Of a stretch of 64,000 nt of DNA, positions 1 to 13,032 are shown in pieces. Every line of letters starts with the position of its first letter. Within the stretch, counting starts at the first letter, position 1. The notes beneath the pieces are model-generated. The model worked only from the letters and a program-made list of their open reading frames with translations, was not told where the DNA came from and searched no databases. A program made the position numbers and the translations under genes. Source of the stretch: Membranipora membranacea (taxonomy: Eukaryota > Bryozoa > Gymnolaemata > Cheilostomatida > Membraniporidae); the NCBI GenBank assembly GCA_914767715.1, contig OU612071.1:12071493-12135492 (forward strand). The letters run 5' to 3'.

Positions 1-1700
1 CATTAGTACATGTTGAGTAAAACTCACCGGTTTTACCCAGTTGTAGTGGTAATATTTAGAAAGAAGGTCTGTTATTCATACATTACATTTATGGGGAGAA
101 AACTCCTCTTCTGACCTATGCGCAACAGAGAAAAAGTGAATAGCGCAGTGACGCTGCGTCACTGAATTAGAGAAGACACTGAGCCTGTATCAAATAGTCA
201 ATAGTTTCCAGTCTATAGAGTATATATATGTTTATGATAGAGACAGTCAGTACCAATCTTTATGTATTTATTTGCTTATTCTCATTCTTTTTAGCAAATT
301 TATGCACCAAATAAAAGGTTTTTGTTCTTGTAAATTAAACAAACATGTAAATTTTTCTAAATGAAAGACTGAAAGAACTGGACTTTGAATGAACTACCCC
401 AAATACTTTTGCTGAAAATGCATCGCTTATTCCAATTAAAACACCCCCTGGGTCATTCTAATTGAAAACATCCAGAGCGATTTGCGCTCAGAGGGAGGAG
501 GAAGACAGTCTATAATACCCTCTGTTCTAGCCCCTTACACAGAACCACTTAGAAGTAGCGGTCGAATCTAATGTTATGAAGAAGGGCAACATTTGTGTCC
601 AGTGACAACTCCAAATAGAAATACAATGTTGTAAGGAAATGCAGGCTAGTCATAATTATCTAAACCACATTGGTGTTGATTGAAACAGACCCTAGACAAG
701 CAAGGGCCCCTTTGACTAACATGCCTTTACTTTGCCAACGTCCAGTATCAACAACTCAATACACCAAACGTTCGGTGTTTTGGGGCTGGTTGATACTGGA
801 CATCAGCAAACTACAGGCTTGCATGTCCACGGGGCCAATGGCACCAACCACTGATTCCCCTTTTAATTATCTCCTCATATGACCTGTATTGAACAAGCTT
901 GTCAAGACAGGCTAGCTTTCGCATCGTATCGCAGCATGTATTTTAAGACTTGATGTAGTGACAATAGGCACTACATTCAAAACTATAGAGTAGCTTTAAT
1001 TGTGGGATATACTTTTTCATCGAGTCCTCCTAGCCCTATGCTCTACTAATCATTGCCTACCTACCTTAACCTATTTGTATTGTAAATTATCTCTCAATAG
1101 TCACAGTGAATGTGATAGTGTTTGACTGTAGAAATTAGTGACTATGTAGTTTGACCAAGAGGTAATGTGTAGTGTAGCCATAAGAACAATGAGAAGGAAT
1201 TACGATATTGACATCCATGATTATATATTTTTTGTAACCACACACTATACCAGAGGTAACACAATTAAGCCTCAATTAAACTCTAACACTTTTGAAGACA
1301 CCTTTTACAACCGCATGCGATCACATGTTAAATGCTAACACTTAGATTAAATGATTCGATAGCCCTGATCACAATGACTCATGCTCAACCGTAACAATGT
1401 ACTAGGATATGCCAATAACTTTTTGGTTTGTGTGCATTATGATTAAATGGGCATGCAACAACAACACTTTATTTTTGCGTTTCAGAGGCAAATATTTTAT
1501 GCTTATTATTTATAGATTTTCTATGCCTGAAAGTTGATTAACTGTGTCTATAAATGTTTTTTTTTCCATGAGTCTACTGCAGACGCTGACTTCAGATTCA
1601 ACACTGATCAACGCTAGACCTGAGCAATCAAAACTACACTTCCGTCTTATGCTTTTCCCCAAAGGCGGGTCGGAGTAACCTGAAAAGAGAGAGAGAGTTC
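1..1700. other. Unit 5' region, no gene seen
   Basis: AT-rich, shared with unit 3 and, in part, with unit 2 from 29007. It holds a single arm of the CTTGTCAAGACAGGCTAG foldback at 888-914 and a MITE-end-like stretch at about 429-480. The 70-codon frame at 670 has no recognisable product. Confidence 0.6.
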
Positions 1701-1708
1701 ATTTGACT

Positions 1709-1951
1709 GGGGGGTCTTTCAATTAGAAACAGCGAAAATTGCAATCTGCTCGCTCACCCAGTGAGTGAGCGACACCTGCTACCGCTACTAGGCTCTCGCT
1801 TTCAGCTAACTCACTCATGATGGAACTATATACACTTTGAGTGCGCGATTTGGGAGCGATTGTGTCCATCCATTTGAAAGAGCAAGTGAGTGATAAATTT
1901 TAGCGATGTGATAGTGATAACTTGCATCTCTCATTTTAATTGAAGCCCCCC
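1709..1951. mobile_element. MITE, GGGGTCTTTCAATTA family, copy 1
   Basis: Terminal inverted repeats GGGGGGTCTTTCAATTAGAA and (reverse complement of the right end) GGGGGGCTTCAATTAAAA. The interior has CTCGCTCACCCAGTGAGTGAGCG and other GAGTGAGCGA palindromes. No coding capacity. Same element in unit 3 at 63005-63247. Confidence 0.85.
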
Positions 1952-2671
1952 TGGTTAGACCAAGTAATTGACTCCCTGCTTAGCAATTGTATATTATATA
2001 AAGATGATACATAAATAAGAGGATAATGAGTGAATGGATAATACTAAACCTGCAGAGTTGAAGGTATAATAGATAAGTTCAATACTGGTATTCAGACTGA
2101 AGCTCCTGTAAGTGAGAAATACTATTTCTTCAGATTGTCTGCTTTTCTGTTACCTGATAACAATGGATTCTATCTTCTTGTTTCATGTGAGAAGTGTAGA
2201 CAACTCTGTTGAGTCACAATGAGGTCCAGGAAAATAAAATTACCAAAACACCATTGGAGATCAATGAGCAAAAGAGGGAGCTTTGTTTCAAGCAAGGCCC
2301 TTCAAGAATCTCACTCCTATTTTATTTAAAGAGTTCTCCTAGTATTATATAAGGCCAATGAAATGTAAATAGGAATAGCTCACCAAACCCTCAACTGGGA
2401 TTCTTATACACAGGTATTTGAGAAAAGGGCTGGAGTTTAGCCATATCTTCTTTTTTTTTGGAAAAAGAAACTGTTGTTCTAACATTTTATGATTATGATT
2501 ATATGTTATTTATATGAGCAATAGTACCTATATAGAAATTGTGGAGTGTTCCTATCACAGGGTTTGTTTGTTGTCATGTTGTTGTCTGTTGTGCATGTAC
2601 CGTGTCCATGTATCTTTGAGTTGTCTTCTCTGTTCATACTACTGAGAAGTGACCACCATTCTACCAACCCT

Positions 2672-2927
2672 GGGGGTCTTTCAATTAGAGACAGGCAAAA
2701 TCGCGATCTTGTCGCTCACTCACTGAGTGAGCGATACCTGCTAGGGGTCTTGCTTTCAAATCGCTCAGTCACTTGATGGAACTATATACATTCTGAGTGA
2801 GCGATTTGGGAGCGATTTTCTCTAATTGAAACACCAAGTGAGTGTTAATTTTGAGCGGTGTGATAGTGATGTGATAGTGATAACTTGCTTTAGTAAAGGA
2901 TCACTCTTTCTGATTGAAAGACCCCCC
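2672..2927. mobile_element. MITE, GGGGTCTTTCAATTA family, copy 2
   Basis: Full-length relative with GGGGGTCTTTCAATTAGAGA at the left and TCTGATTGAAAGACCCCCC at the right. Its unit 2 counterpart (31490-31605 plus 37660-37812) is split by the LINE composite. Confidence 0.87.
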
Positions 2928-3069
2928 TGACCCAATTTATGACAGAGACTGACTTGACCTGTCCTGCGGCTGTAGCCTTAAAAAGAATACACATTAGGCA
3001 CATTTCTCTACTGACTTCGCGGTGAGTGGACTGCATTGTTATAAGCTAGCCATCCTGCTTAACCCAACC

Positions 3070-3282
3070 ATCTTTTCGCTCACTCGACTACTAGTGAGCT
3101 TTACCTGCTAGGCTCTCGCTTTCATATCACTCAGTCATCGATGGGACTATATACATTCTAAGTGAGCGATTTGGGAACAAATTTGTCCAGTTGAAAGACC
3201 GAGTGAGTGATAATTTTGAGCGATTTGTTATAATGGCAACTTGCTATAATAAAGCAACGCTCCTTCTAATTGGGAGACCCCC
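3070..3282. mobile_element. MITE, GGGGTCTTTCAATTA family, copy 3 (left end lost)
   Basis: Interior GAGTGAGTGATAATTTTGAGCG block and right end CTAATTGGGAGACCCCC; the left inverted repeat is not preserved. Unit 2 counterpart at about 37951-38166. Confidence 0.75.
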
Positions 3283-5586
3283 TGTTGAACCCAACTGCTC
3301 CTGGCTTTTGGCTGATATGCTCGAGGTTGTCCCTCATTCCACAAGCATTGCAAGAATTTTCCTTTTAGCACCCCTCCCGTGCCCATATGTTCTCTGGCTG
3401 AAACCAGGCGACGTTATTGAGGTAAAGTAACAGCGCTGGTGAACTTTCATATAACCTGTGTTGTTGGATAGGTAATTAGAAATTAATGAGTGAACAAAAT
3501 CAATCTTATTGCTAATTTAATTATTTCTTACAATTACTACGATTGCTGTTACTACTAGCTTGATGACTCGGTAGGGCGAAATGAGTGGACTCTTTAGCTA
3601 GCTGAAGTTTTTGTACATCGGGCCAAATATATATCGATTGCCTCCTAGTCACAAAGTTAAGTAACTCATATTTCTATGTCTGCAATTAAGCTCTTCTCTT
3701 GGTAATGGTGGGAAATTTCTATATTAGCACGCAAACTCGTTGGTGTATGCAAGGGAACAGATCTGGTAAAACTTTACGCAAGCACGATTCAGCCTTTGCT
3801 TTCTCTAAATCCCTATCCTATTCATATTGCAGGTCATGCTACAAGATCATACAAAAAGTAAGGGACAGCGGAGACATTTTAATAAAATTATGCGATTCAG
3901 AGAGAAAGAAAGCTCAAGTTGAGAGCGGTGAGTTCATCAGCAGTAAACTGGTAAGTGTTAACAAGTACTGAATAAGTGCCGATATTGTGTGACTGTAGAC
4001 GTGTAGATTCTTGGTGGAGCTCCCTTCAGTTTACATCAGCGACCGACAGATATTTGCTGGTCAAGACTATAACCAGAAGAGAGCTCAGGTTATTCAAGCG
4101 GTCACAAAGCGATTTAGTGTTTTCAGTATACCTCTGTCCGGAAAATTTGGCCGAAAAATTATCCTCACAATGACTTGCTATCTACCTAAGACATTGCATA
4201 TTAGTGTGTGATCATCACTCGGATTGGATCGATCGTAAAATAACTTGAACCCCAAATGAATGCAAAACTGATTTTTGGCCTGAATATGATTACGACAACT
4301 ACCAATAAAGTGGTGACTTAGAGTTATCCTGACATGGTCAAAGAACAGATAACAACTAATAAATATATAAAAATTTACTCTCACAAACATACAATGTGAA
4401 TCACCTAAGAGGATTAAAGTTTTGCAGGTAAATTTCCCATTCTGGAAATAGCTCATTTTAAGGAGAGCTAACAATAAGTCAGGGTTATCCTCATAACAGT
4501 CCTGCCTCCCAGTCCACATATTTTAGCACTACAATTGTGAACTTGGTAGTCTGTAAGCTAGTCCTATGAATAAGCTGATTTCTTTTGTGTTTGCTCACTA
4601 AGTTACACATATGCCTACAAAAAGAACTTATCTCATGAAGTGTGGACAGCTGGTAACATTTTATACCATCATGGTCTGCGACCTTCATGCCATTAACCTA
4701 GAATATAGCTGAATAAGTTTACTAGCTTTGAGCTGACAAGCCCTGATTTCTATAATTCAAACTAAATCTCCCGATACATGGTACCCACCTCAAGCGTTCA
4801 GATTCTTGTATCTTGTATCTACTTAAGCCCCTCTTGACAAGCTTTGGTGGGGGAGGGGTTCCCTGCTCAACAATGCCTGACAAGTCAGATTTATACCAAC
4901 CCTAGAGGAGTAATATAATCACATGATGATTCATAAGCTTTTTTATAAGTGCGCCAGATTTTTAATTTATATGAATTTTCCAACATAATAAATTCAACCA
5001 TTCTTTATCTTCTTTTAGACAGGGTATTACTAAGATCTGCCTTTTATGGTATGAGGTGATTTTGATGCATTAGCTATACTGCTGAAAGATGGTTATTGTG
5101 CCATTTAAAGGACACTTCAGAGTAACCTAGCAACAATTTTGGCTCAAACTTATTCAATCCGTTTTCAATTGTTGCTAGAAATCTCAAAAAATCACACACA
5201 TTTTGACCTGACACGTAAACAGTCACTTTAGGCTCACCATATCTTATATTAAACCAATAATTGTGATGAACGCAACCAGTGGTGTGGGAGCAGCTCCAAA
5301 AGTGTGCAAATTGACAAAATTTGCTCTACCGACTCCCATAAAGTTATTATATAATGACCAACTCCCAGAAGATACCAATCACCATTTCAAATATAGGGGT
5401 TGTCACTTCATTAATATTAAGGTAATAACTCTAAAATAGAGAAATCATTTGTTTTCAAGATCATTAATGCATTTTTGTTAACCAGACCGAATAATCAATT
5501 CAATAGCAGAACAACAGTACCCCTAGCTTCACAAACTGTCTGCAAGTTCGCTATTGAGATTTCTCCAATGTTTTCTAACATTTCAG
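3283..5586. other. Non-coding or unrecognised stretch, unit 1
   Basis: 3299-4012 is unit 1-specific (exon-like segment at 3833-3950). 4015-4240 matches 39996-40240 of unit 2, and 4245-5365 is absent from unit 2. The - strand frame at 4178-4519 and its partner at 39996-40280 share the motif SDDHT.IC.VLGR, without recognisable function. Confidence 0.55.
3833..3950 (+). other. Exon-like open segment in unit 1 only
   Basis: Bounded by TTCATATTGCAG and CTG|GTAAGTG. One frame reads SCYKIIQKVRDSGDILIKLC and on to SSKL at the donor without a stop. No family recognised and no ESS2 or receptor match. The whole 3299-4012 stretch is replaced by other sequence in unit 2. It could be an exon of a gene lost elsewhere. 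Confidence 0.3.
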
Positions 5587-8240
5587 ACACCACACCAGCT
5601 AGTTTTGACTTTGAGACACCAAACACATCGAGCAGTCGGCTTCTTTAAAGGTGATAAAGTTAAAAGTAGATCAGCCAGTTCTAATGTTAACTCATCGAGT
5701 GGTACGTTATATCCAAATTAACAAAATTAAAAGACTTATCTCCAGTCATCTGATGTTTTGCCATAGCAGATAATTAGTAGTGGCACTTGCTATATCAATA
5801 AATGCTTACCTGCTAAGTCATCGAATACTGTAGTCTGGGCAGGTTGTCCCTACCTCCCCACCGATGACAGCCTGCACAGGCCAGTAATGCCGACTAACAA
5901 AAATATTACATAATGTCATGTAGTAAAATTATTAACTCACTCAGGTATTTGTACATCCTTCTAAGGTCCTAGCTATAGATTTATAATTTTAAATACCAGT
6001 TTTTGTATTTGAATCATATGATTAAATCATATAATATGGTCTGATTTACTGGAAACGCCACTTGTCCCAACGTCTCAAAGTCATACCAAGACAAAGAGCG
6101 TCTGTACACACAATCCACATGTCTATACTATCACTCCTAATCTGGTTTTATGTTTTTTATAGTTAGAAGATGCACAGTAACCTTTAGCAAGTATGGAAGA
6201 GCAGGCAGCTATAGAAGGTAACCCAACTAAACTAAAGACATTGACTTATGTACCAGTGAATGCTGTCATGTGAGTCTTACTAACATGTATTATGTTTTTT
6301 TTTAAGCCTATGTAGATGTAGATAAAGGCTAATGTAGATGGTTAGTGCAATACTTAGATTCAAACTTAGAACAACTTCCTCAAGATACTCTCTAAAATCT
6401 GTATGACTACATTTTTTTTATTGTAACCATGGTGATATACAATGTTTATGTCTGTTTTGAGTCTATGTCAAGGTCATTTGGTAAATAGAAGATGCCTCTT
6501 TCAATGATCATGTCGACATCAATGTTGCTTTGAATATTAAGGTGGTGAATTTAGGTGATGTACATGGATTCTGTGGCTCACTCTCTGACAACTTTGGGAA
6601 CCTTGAATTTAACCTTATATGTCAGAATCTGTGTAATATCTTATCGATTTTATATACCTTACTGCTCCATCGCAGGTATAATGTAGCATGGACGGAGCTA
6701 ACAGCTGAGGAGAAGATTGAGTAAGCCAGTAAGGTCAAGGTCATGAATTCCACTGCTACTCAACTTAATGAGAACCCATTTGAAGAGCCAGCGGCATCAA
6801 GCAGCCAGAACATGAAGTTCTTCAAGGGACTACCTGGTATGTAGGGATCGTAGTCTATATTTCTGTATTATTGTTGCAGAGATCCATAGTATCAGTTAGA
6901 TGACCCTTTATGAGTGGTACTTTTAGGGTTTTTCTATATATGAATAAAAAGTCGACTGGCCGATTATTCTTACTAAAATATACCCAAATGTAAGTCGTTG
7001 CAGATCATTGAGTCTTAGCTGTGAGAAATTTGACATTCATTTTCTCTTCTACTGTTGAACAATCATTATGTCGCTCATAATTAGACAGGAAATCAAACAT
7101 TGGATATGCTCAAATCTAAATTAAGACTGAATCTATCACTATATTATATTTTTATTTCCTAGGTAGAGTTGATATAAGCGAGGAGATTAGACCCCCAACT
7201 CCTCGGGTACGGGGTTATAATTTTGTATCCACGCCTTTACCGAACCCCGACGCAGCGTGTTCAGAGTAGCTGATGATAACATGGGGAGAGATTGAGGGTA
7301 CTACTTTCCTTTTAGATGCTAGTGACAAACCGATCAAACCTGTCACATCAGGGCCAGTGTTCAAGGTACCGTAATGTGGCTGCAAACCAGCTAGCATCAC
7401 TGTTTGTTCAATTTGTTGGTTAAATGACAGTGAGGTCCTTCAATTGAAAACTGCCAAAATCATTATCTGATCATTCATGCTGAGAGGAAAAAAACTACCT
7501 CAGGTCCAAAATCCAAATCATTCACTGATTGGTGAAATTATCAATCTTCCAAGTGAGAAATATTTGAAAATATTAGCCAAAAGAGGCAGAGGACTTAAAC
7601 TGACGATGAGGATCTGAGTACAGAGAAAACTTAACACGGACTACTAGTGTGTTGTTCATGTGTGACTGACTCATATCTAATCATGTTAATGTATGGACAG
7701 CTACCGGAAATCCTCGTATTGATATGTTGTCGGATATCCGGACATACCTTGTCGGCTTTAGCCAGGCCAAAACTAGCTAGATCATAGTTTTGTACCAAAC
7801 AGTCAATTGAAATGAGCGAATAGCAGATTCTTTTACTGACAATAACATGTGCAATAACGAAACAATTTTTATCAAATTACCACTTCACCCCCTTCCTGTC
7901 ATATCTTTTTTCTAAATAATAATGTAGTTGTGTATTTTATTAGCTGAAGGACGAACCTAAGAGAGACAGGATCGGGATAGAGTTAGCAGGAAAAGTGGCT
8001 AAACAACACAGAGATAAAAAAGGTCATTCTGTGGAGAGGATTAAACATCTCAACACGTATGTTTCCCTGTATAGATAGCTAGCCTGGTACAGATTGACTG
8101 TGTCTGGCCAAAACATATAGGGATTTAGAATTTAGAGTGGCTCAGTTGAATTGACCTCAGCCTGCCCTTCATATTGATAAAGGCCCTGGGTTCACATGCT
8201 GCTGCAGTGCACTCACTACTTGTATTTGTTTGTGCCCAGC
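5385..8240. repeat. Internal duplication in unit 1, left copy
   Basis: Aligns with 8769-10715 in blocks: 5395-6310 with 8779-9680, 6866-6975 with 9703-9812, and 7680-8240 with 10176-10715, carrying ESS2 exons and introns. Unit 2 has a single version (40270-43140). Confidence 0.85.
5587..8056 (+). pseudogene. ESS2: ESS2/DGCR14 homologue, broken copy A
   Basis: Exons 5587-5650, 6163-6269, 6676-6836, 7163-7365 and 7944-8056, all with GT..AG borders. ESS2 is a nuclear protein associated with the spliceosome. Recognised from the colinear motifs TPASFDFETP, N-x-x-M|Y at an exon join, (S)xLMITWGEIE and GPVFK|LKDEPKRDRIG, matching the family's TPATFETP, NSLMY, SPMMTWGEVE and GPAFKILEPGRRERLG. Disabling changes: TAA in exon 2, TAA after EEKIE in exon 3, TAG before the MITWG motif in exon 4, and a frame disruption at the end of exon 1 (two extra bases compared with copy B). 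The N-terminal exons and the C-terminal Ser/Pro-rich part are not found. Confidence 0.82.
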
Positions 8241-8972
8241 GGGTTCGCTCAGACTTTCTGCCGACAACTTGATATCATTAATGTAGTCCCTCCTGACATT
8301 GTCACATTCAATATTCTCACTATCGACACTTTTGAAAGGAGATTCTTATCTCTCATCTAATTAATCTCACTCGGAGCGCTTTAAATGGAGACTCGCAAAG
8401 ATATGGGGTACTCCCATATAAAGACAACCTGTCACTGTCATCAAAATCTTTTTTAACAATCAAGAACCTACAATCATGTTTGGCTTTGTTTTACGCCTAT
8501 TTTGTGTAACAGAAAAAAAATTCCATATTGACAGGATAACTTCTATACATACTTATCTTTTTTTGCATCATTTTTGACTTGTTTCAAGACCAACTAGAAT
8601 AATAATTAGTCAATTCGCCCAACCCTCACATTTGTAGGAGTCAGCATTAAACCTGAACATGAATTACAGCTCTGCATTGTCAGAGTCCATTTTTCCTTTA
8701 TCATGTAGGATTACTGAAATTCGATGATACAATGTGATATTTTAATCAAGGAATCGACAAAGATTGATTGTGTAAAAAGAGGGGTTGTCACGCCATTGAT
8801 ATTTAGGTAATAGCTCCATAAAAGAGAAATCATTTGTTATTAAGATGATTATTGCATTTTTGTTTACAAGACCGAATAATTATTATCAATAGCAGAACAA
8901 CAGTACCCCTAGCTTCACTAACTGTCTGCAAGTTTGCTATAGAGATTTCTCAGATGTTTTCTCACATTTCAG

Positions 8973-10538
8973 ACACCACACCAGCTAGTTTTGACTTTGA
9001 GACACCAAACATCAAGCAGTCAGCTTCCTTGAAGGTGATAAAGTCAAAAGTACATCAGCAAATCTAATGATAACTCATCGAGTGGTATGTTATATCCAAA
9101 TTAACAGAATTAAAAGACTCATCTCCAGTCAGTTGATGTTATGCCATAGCGGATAATTTGTAGCATCCCTTGTGATATCAATAAATTTTTGCCTGATAAG
9201 TCATTGAATGCTTTAGTCTGGGCAGGCTGTCCCCACCGACCCAGCCTGCCCAGGCCAGTAATGTCGTCTAACAAAAATATTACATAATACCATATAGTAA
9301 AATTGTTAACTCACTCAGGTATTCATAATTCCTACTAAGGTCGTAGCGATAGATTTATAATTTTTAATACCAGTTCGTGTATTTGAATCATATGATTCAA
9401 TCATATAAAATAGTCCGATTTACTGGAAACGCCACTTGTCCCAACGTCTCACAGTCATACCAAGACAAGGAGCGTCTGTACACAATCCTCATGTCTATAC
9501 TCTCACTCCTAATCTTAATATATGTTTTTATAGTTAGAATATGCACAGTTACCTTTGGCAAGTATGGAAGAGCAGGCAGCTATAGAAGGTAACCCAACTA
9601 AGCTAAAGACATTGACTTATGTACCAGTGAATGCTGTCATGTGAGTCTTACTAACATGCATTATGTTGTTTTTTTAAGCCTATGTAGATAGATAGATTGT
9701 GTTTGTTGCAGAGATCCATAGTATTAGTTAGATGACGGTTTATGATTGGTACTTTTAGTGTTTTTCTATATATGAAAAGAACATGAAGTTGACTGGCCGA
9801 TCCTTCTTACTAAAAGCGTTGTTGTTTGTTCAATTTGTGGGTTGAATAACAGTAAGGACAAAAAAAACCTCAGGTCCAAAATCCAATTCATTCACTGCTT
9901 GATGGATTTATCGATCTTGCAAGGGAGAAAGATTTGGATATGAGCCAGAGGACTGAAACTTACGCTGAGAATTCCCTGTAGTATTTATGATTACAGAAAA
10001 ATATTGATCTGGACTCGATTGGTTAGCGCGCGCCTGCTATTCACGGCATGGCGATTGGTGCCGCAGAAGTTGTGGGATTGACTCCCATTGGGGGAGCTTT
10101 CAAGGATGATTGTTCAAGGATGGGCGTACACCTCTTCTTTGTGTGTTGTTCTTGTGTGACTCTATATAATCATGTAAATGTTTGGACAGCTACCGAAAAT
10201 CCTCGTGTTTTTCTGTAGTTGGATATCTCGACAAACCTTGTCGGCTTTGGGCAGACTAAACCTAGATCATAGTTTTGTAACTGAAAGTCATATGGAATGA
10301 GTGGATAGCAGATTCTTTTGCTGACAATATTGTGTGCAATAACGAAACAATTGTTATCAAATAGCCACTTCACCCCCTTTCTGTCATATCTTTTTTCTAA
10401 ATAATACTGTAGTTGTGTATTTTATTAGCTGAAGGACATGCCTAAGAGAGACCGGATTGGGACAGAGTTTGCAGAAAAAGTGGCTAAACAACATAAAAAA
10501 ACGGCTCAGGCTGTTGAGAGGATTAAGCGTCTCAACAC
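8973..10538 (+). pseudogene. ESS2: ESS2/DGCR14 homologue, partial copy B
   Basis: Second partial copy in unit 1, made by an internal duplication. Exons 8973-9034, 9534-9640 and 10429-10538 are open (TTPASFDFETPN; LPLASMEEQAAIEG...NAVM; LKDMPKRDRIGTEF...RLNT). The two exons that should lie between 9640 and 10429 (the EEKIE and MITWG exons of copy A) are deleted, so no complete protein is possible. It keeps the better version of exon 2 (CAG TTA where copy A has CAG TAA). Confidence 0.8.
10005..10123 (+). mobile_element. Degenerate tRNA-derived SINE, unit 1
   Basis: GATTGGTTAGCGCGC (A-box part), then GTGCCGCAGAAGTTGTGGG and GGGATTGACTCCC (decayed B-box), GGGGGAGCTTTCA and a worn tail. Same family as the 27757 copy. 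Counterpart at about 42431-42549. Confidence 0.75.
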
Positions 10539-10715
10539 GTATGTTTCCCTGTATAGATAAGCTAGCCTGTTACAGATTGACTGTGTCTGGCCAAAACATA
10601 TAGGGATTTAGAATTGAGAGTGGCTCAGTTGAATTGACCCAGCCATCCCTTCACATCGATAAAAGCCCAGGGTTCACATGCTGCTGTCGAGCACTCACTA
10701 CTTGTATTTACCGCC

Positions 10716-11644
10716 CGGTCACAAATTTATGTCATGTCACTCATAGTATCTGTGCAGTTAAACTCAGCAAGTGTTAATTGGGCACAAGGATATTTCAACT
10801 TTAGCAACACCCCCTTTTTTTGTAACTTTATAACATTCCCACAACCAAAGATTTTCAAGGGAAGAAACTGAGAATACTGTTTTTTTTGCATTGAAGTGAG
10901 ACTGAACTGAACGAATTGAACATTTGAGCTCTTTGAGTGTAGGTATTTCCATGCAACGAACAGCTGGAAATTTGTTGAAGCCTGTCCCATGGAAACACAA
11001 TGATTTCTTATCGTCATCCCATTCCAATATTGTTCTGCCTCAGTGTTTCAGAATGACAGCGGAGCAACTGGTTTGACCATGAAAAATGTGGTCCTTCAAA
11101 CCTTGCGACTGGAGACATTGTCATAATGTAACCAAGAGAAATCTAAGCTGGCATATAAGGTGTTGGTATACACTACACAGAGGGCAGTGTGATAGCAGAA
11201 TTAAATATCACCTGGAATCTAGAACCGAGAATGAGTTTCTATAAAAGTACCATGGAACAGTGCTGAAAAAATTAAAAAAATTCATCCTAGGGGCCACACA
11301 ATGATGACAGAGTGGTTGGCGACAATGCAATACCCATGACCATGATTCATCGAGATAAAAACGGCATATATATGTCGCAACAGCGTGATATTATTTTGAT
11401 AATGTTGCTGAACTTTCAAATAATATGACATGCACCACCATGCTTTGAAAAAGAGCACAAAAAATAAAAATTGTTCTCCTTGATAAGTCAATGTCTTTTA
11501 AAACCACATATAACCCATACCTTTACGTAAAAATATTGTAAAAGGGTTATTAGTATGTATCATGGTTTAGATCTTAACCCCCGATTCAATTCAATTGCAG
11601 CTTTTGTCTTTATTAGCTGAAAATCTTTTAGTTTTGTTGAGCGT
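10716..11644. other. Intergenic stretch before the MITE, unit 1
   Basis: Nothing recognisable. The overlapping - strand frames (10727-11027, 11282-11491) have no domains. Practically identical to 43141-44066. Confidence 0.55.
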
Positions 11645-12002
11645 GGTTCACATTGTCCCAGATGACATAGGATGCCATCCCAGATGCTTATCCCAGATAG
11701 TCACAGTCTTATGTTCACATTATAAACTTCATCCCAGACTAGCAATTAGGATTTTGTTTGGGATAGTGCCGGGATAATGTTCACATTGTTTAGGATCGTC
11801 CCAGATCGTCCCAGATCATCCCAATGTGTGGTTCACATAGCACCCAGAAGTAAAAGGAGTCCGGGTCCGTCTTGGACAGTATCGGGAAAGTTTGACGCTT
11901 ACAAACTTTCCAGATACAGTCCCAGACGGACCCAGACAGACTGGGATTGCGTCATTTTCATGTTCACATTGACTGGGATGGTTGACTGGGACAATGTGCA
12001 CC
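11645..12002. mobile_element. Foldback MITE with GGTTCACATTGTCCCAG ends, unit 1
   Basis: Left end GGTTCACATTGTCCCAG; right end, reverse-complemented, GGTGCACATTGTCCCAG. The interior repeats TCCCAGAT and GTTCACATT many times and folds on itself (GGGTCCGTCT...GGGAAAGTTT against AAACTTTCC...AGACGGACCC, 11867-11936). It creates spurious frames on both strands. The right end only is present in the transduced segment at 31628-31690. Confidence 0.75.
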
Positions 12003-12898
12003 AGCCATTACCTTCTGAGAGTGAGTTCAAAGTCTACCAGATTTTTGGCAAGAGACGTCACTATCATGACTTGACTGTGCACATACCTTGTACAGAATTA
12101 CTGCCACTTGCATTAAATTGGAATTGGCTTTGCAATGCTATCTGATTGACACAAGAAAAATCATTTCAACTTTGATGAATCTGATTTGCTTCATTTCCTG
12201 CCATGGCATGATGGTTTGAGATAAAACAATAGTGCTATCGATGATCACTAATGAAATGATTATTTTCACGTAGAATAGTATTAAAACCTAACTATGATTA
12301 TCTTCAACTCTGCTGACTTAAGATATGCTGCCTTACTGCTACAACTGGGTACACCCTCATTCTTTGATTCAGCACATTTTAGGACCATTCAGTCATTCTG
12401 TTTTTTTCCTGCCATCAAAATTGCTTGTTACATCCTTTCTAGAGCGCGTCTTGTTTTGCAGCTTCATCTGGCCTACATCCCTCTTTAAGCGTTTTGAGCT
12501 CCTAATGGTTGTTTTCAAATATTATTTGAGATTGACAGTTGTATAAAGCATAACGCCTTGATTCTGAAACCTGACCGTTGCACTAAAAGCAAATAATCCT
12601 ACGATGCATTAGGTCAAGTTTATCCAATGTGAAGAATTCATAAACTTTAATTTCATAGACTAAGCCGCTATCTATTGTAAGTTTCAAAGATATGCAATAC
12701 AAAAAAAATCCTAAATAGCGAGCTTGACTCAAAGAATGAAAGCAAAGTGTGCTAGGTGGAATTTGGTATTATTAAGACAATATTACGTAGTAACTAGCAT
12801 TAATTAGTTTTCATCAGGGAGTTACAGAGACTCCTTGGTTTTCATGAACAGCTCACAAAGGACTACATGCACTTTTATTCAGTTGACATAATAGAGTT
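12003..12898. other. Probable promoter-side flank of the receptor, unit 1
   Basis: Non-coding. Identity to unit 2 is nearly complete to about 12296 and drops to about 96 % beyond it. No clear TATA element can be assigned. A first non-coding exon is possible but not visible. Unit 2 counterpart 44425-45320. Confidence 0.4.
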
Positions 12899-12973
12899 TA
12901 GCCTATCTTGACAAGCTTTGTTCGGTGGGGGGTGTGCCCCCCCCCACCGAACAAAGCTTGTCAAGACAGGCTA
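12899..12973. repeat. Near-perfect foldback 59 bp upstream of the start codon, copy 1
   Basis: Arms of about 33 bp (left TAGCCTATCTTGACAAGCTT, then TGTTCGGTGGGG; right its reverse complement ending GACAGGCTA) around a short loop between G and C runs. It probably lies in the promoter or 5'UTR of the receptor gene. Single-arm relatives occur at about 888-914 and 4834-4857, so it is probably a foldback element rather than a dedicated operator. Confidence 0.8.
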
Positions 12974-13032
12974 CATAGAGTTATGCATGACACGAAGCGA
13001 ATCCAACAATCAAACAAACCGATGAAAGAAAG

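Larger units (their letters stand above)
8769..10715. repeat. Internal duplication in unit 1, right copy
   Basis: Second copy of the ESS2-bearing segment, shorter by two internal deletions and containing a SINE fragment at about 10005-10123. Its 9990-10715 part is nearly identical to 42418-43140 of unit 2. Confidence 0.85.

Noticed and set aside
10727-11027. Two overlapping - strand frames (also 43149-43449)
   Set aside because: Overlapping frames of 87-96 codons with no domain and no splice logic. Their identity across units only reflects the identity of the whole block.
11777-12145. 122-codon + frame (also 44199-44567)
   Set aside because: Runs through the foldback MITE with GGTTCACATTGTCCCAG ends; repeat-derived composition, no splice context.
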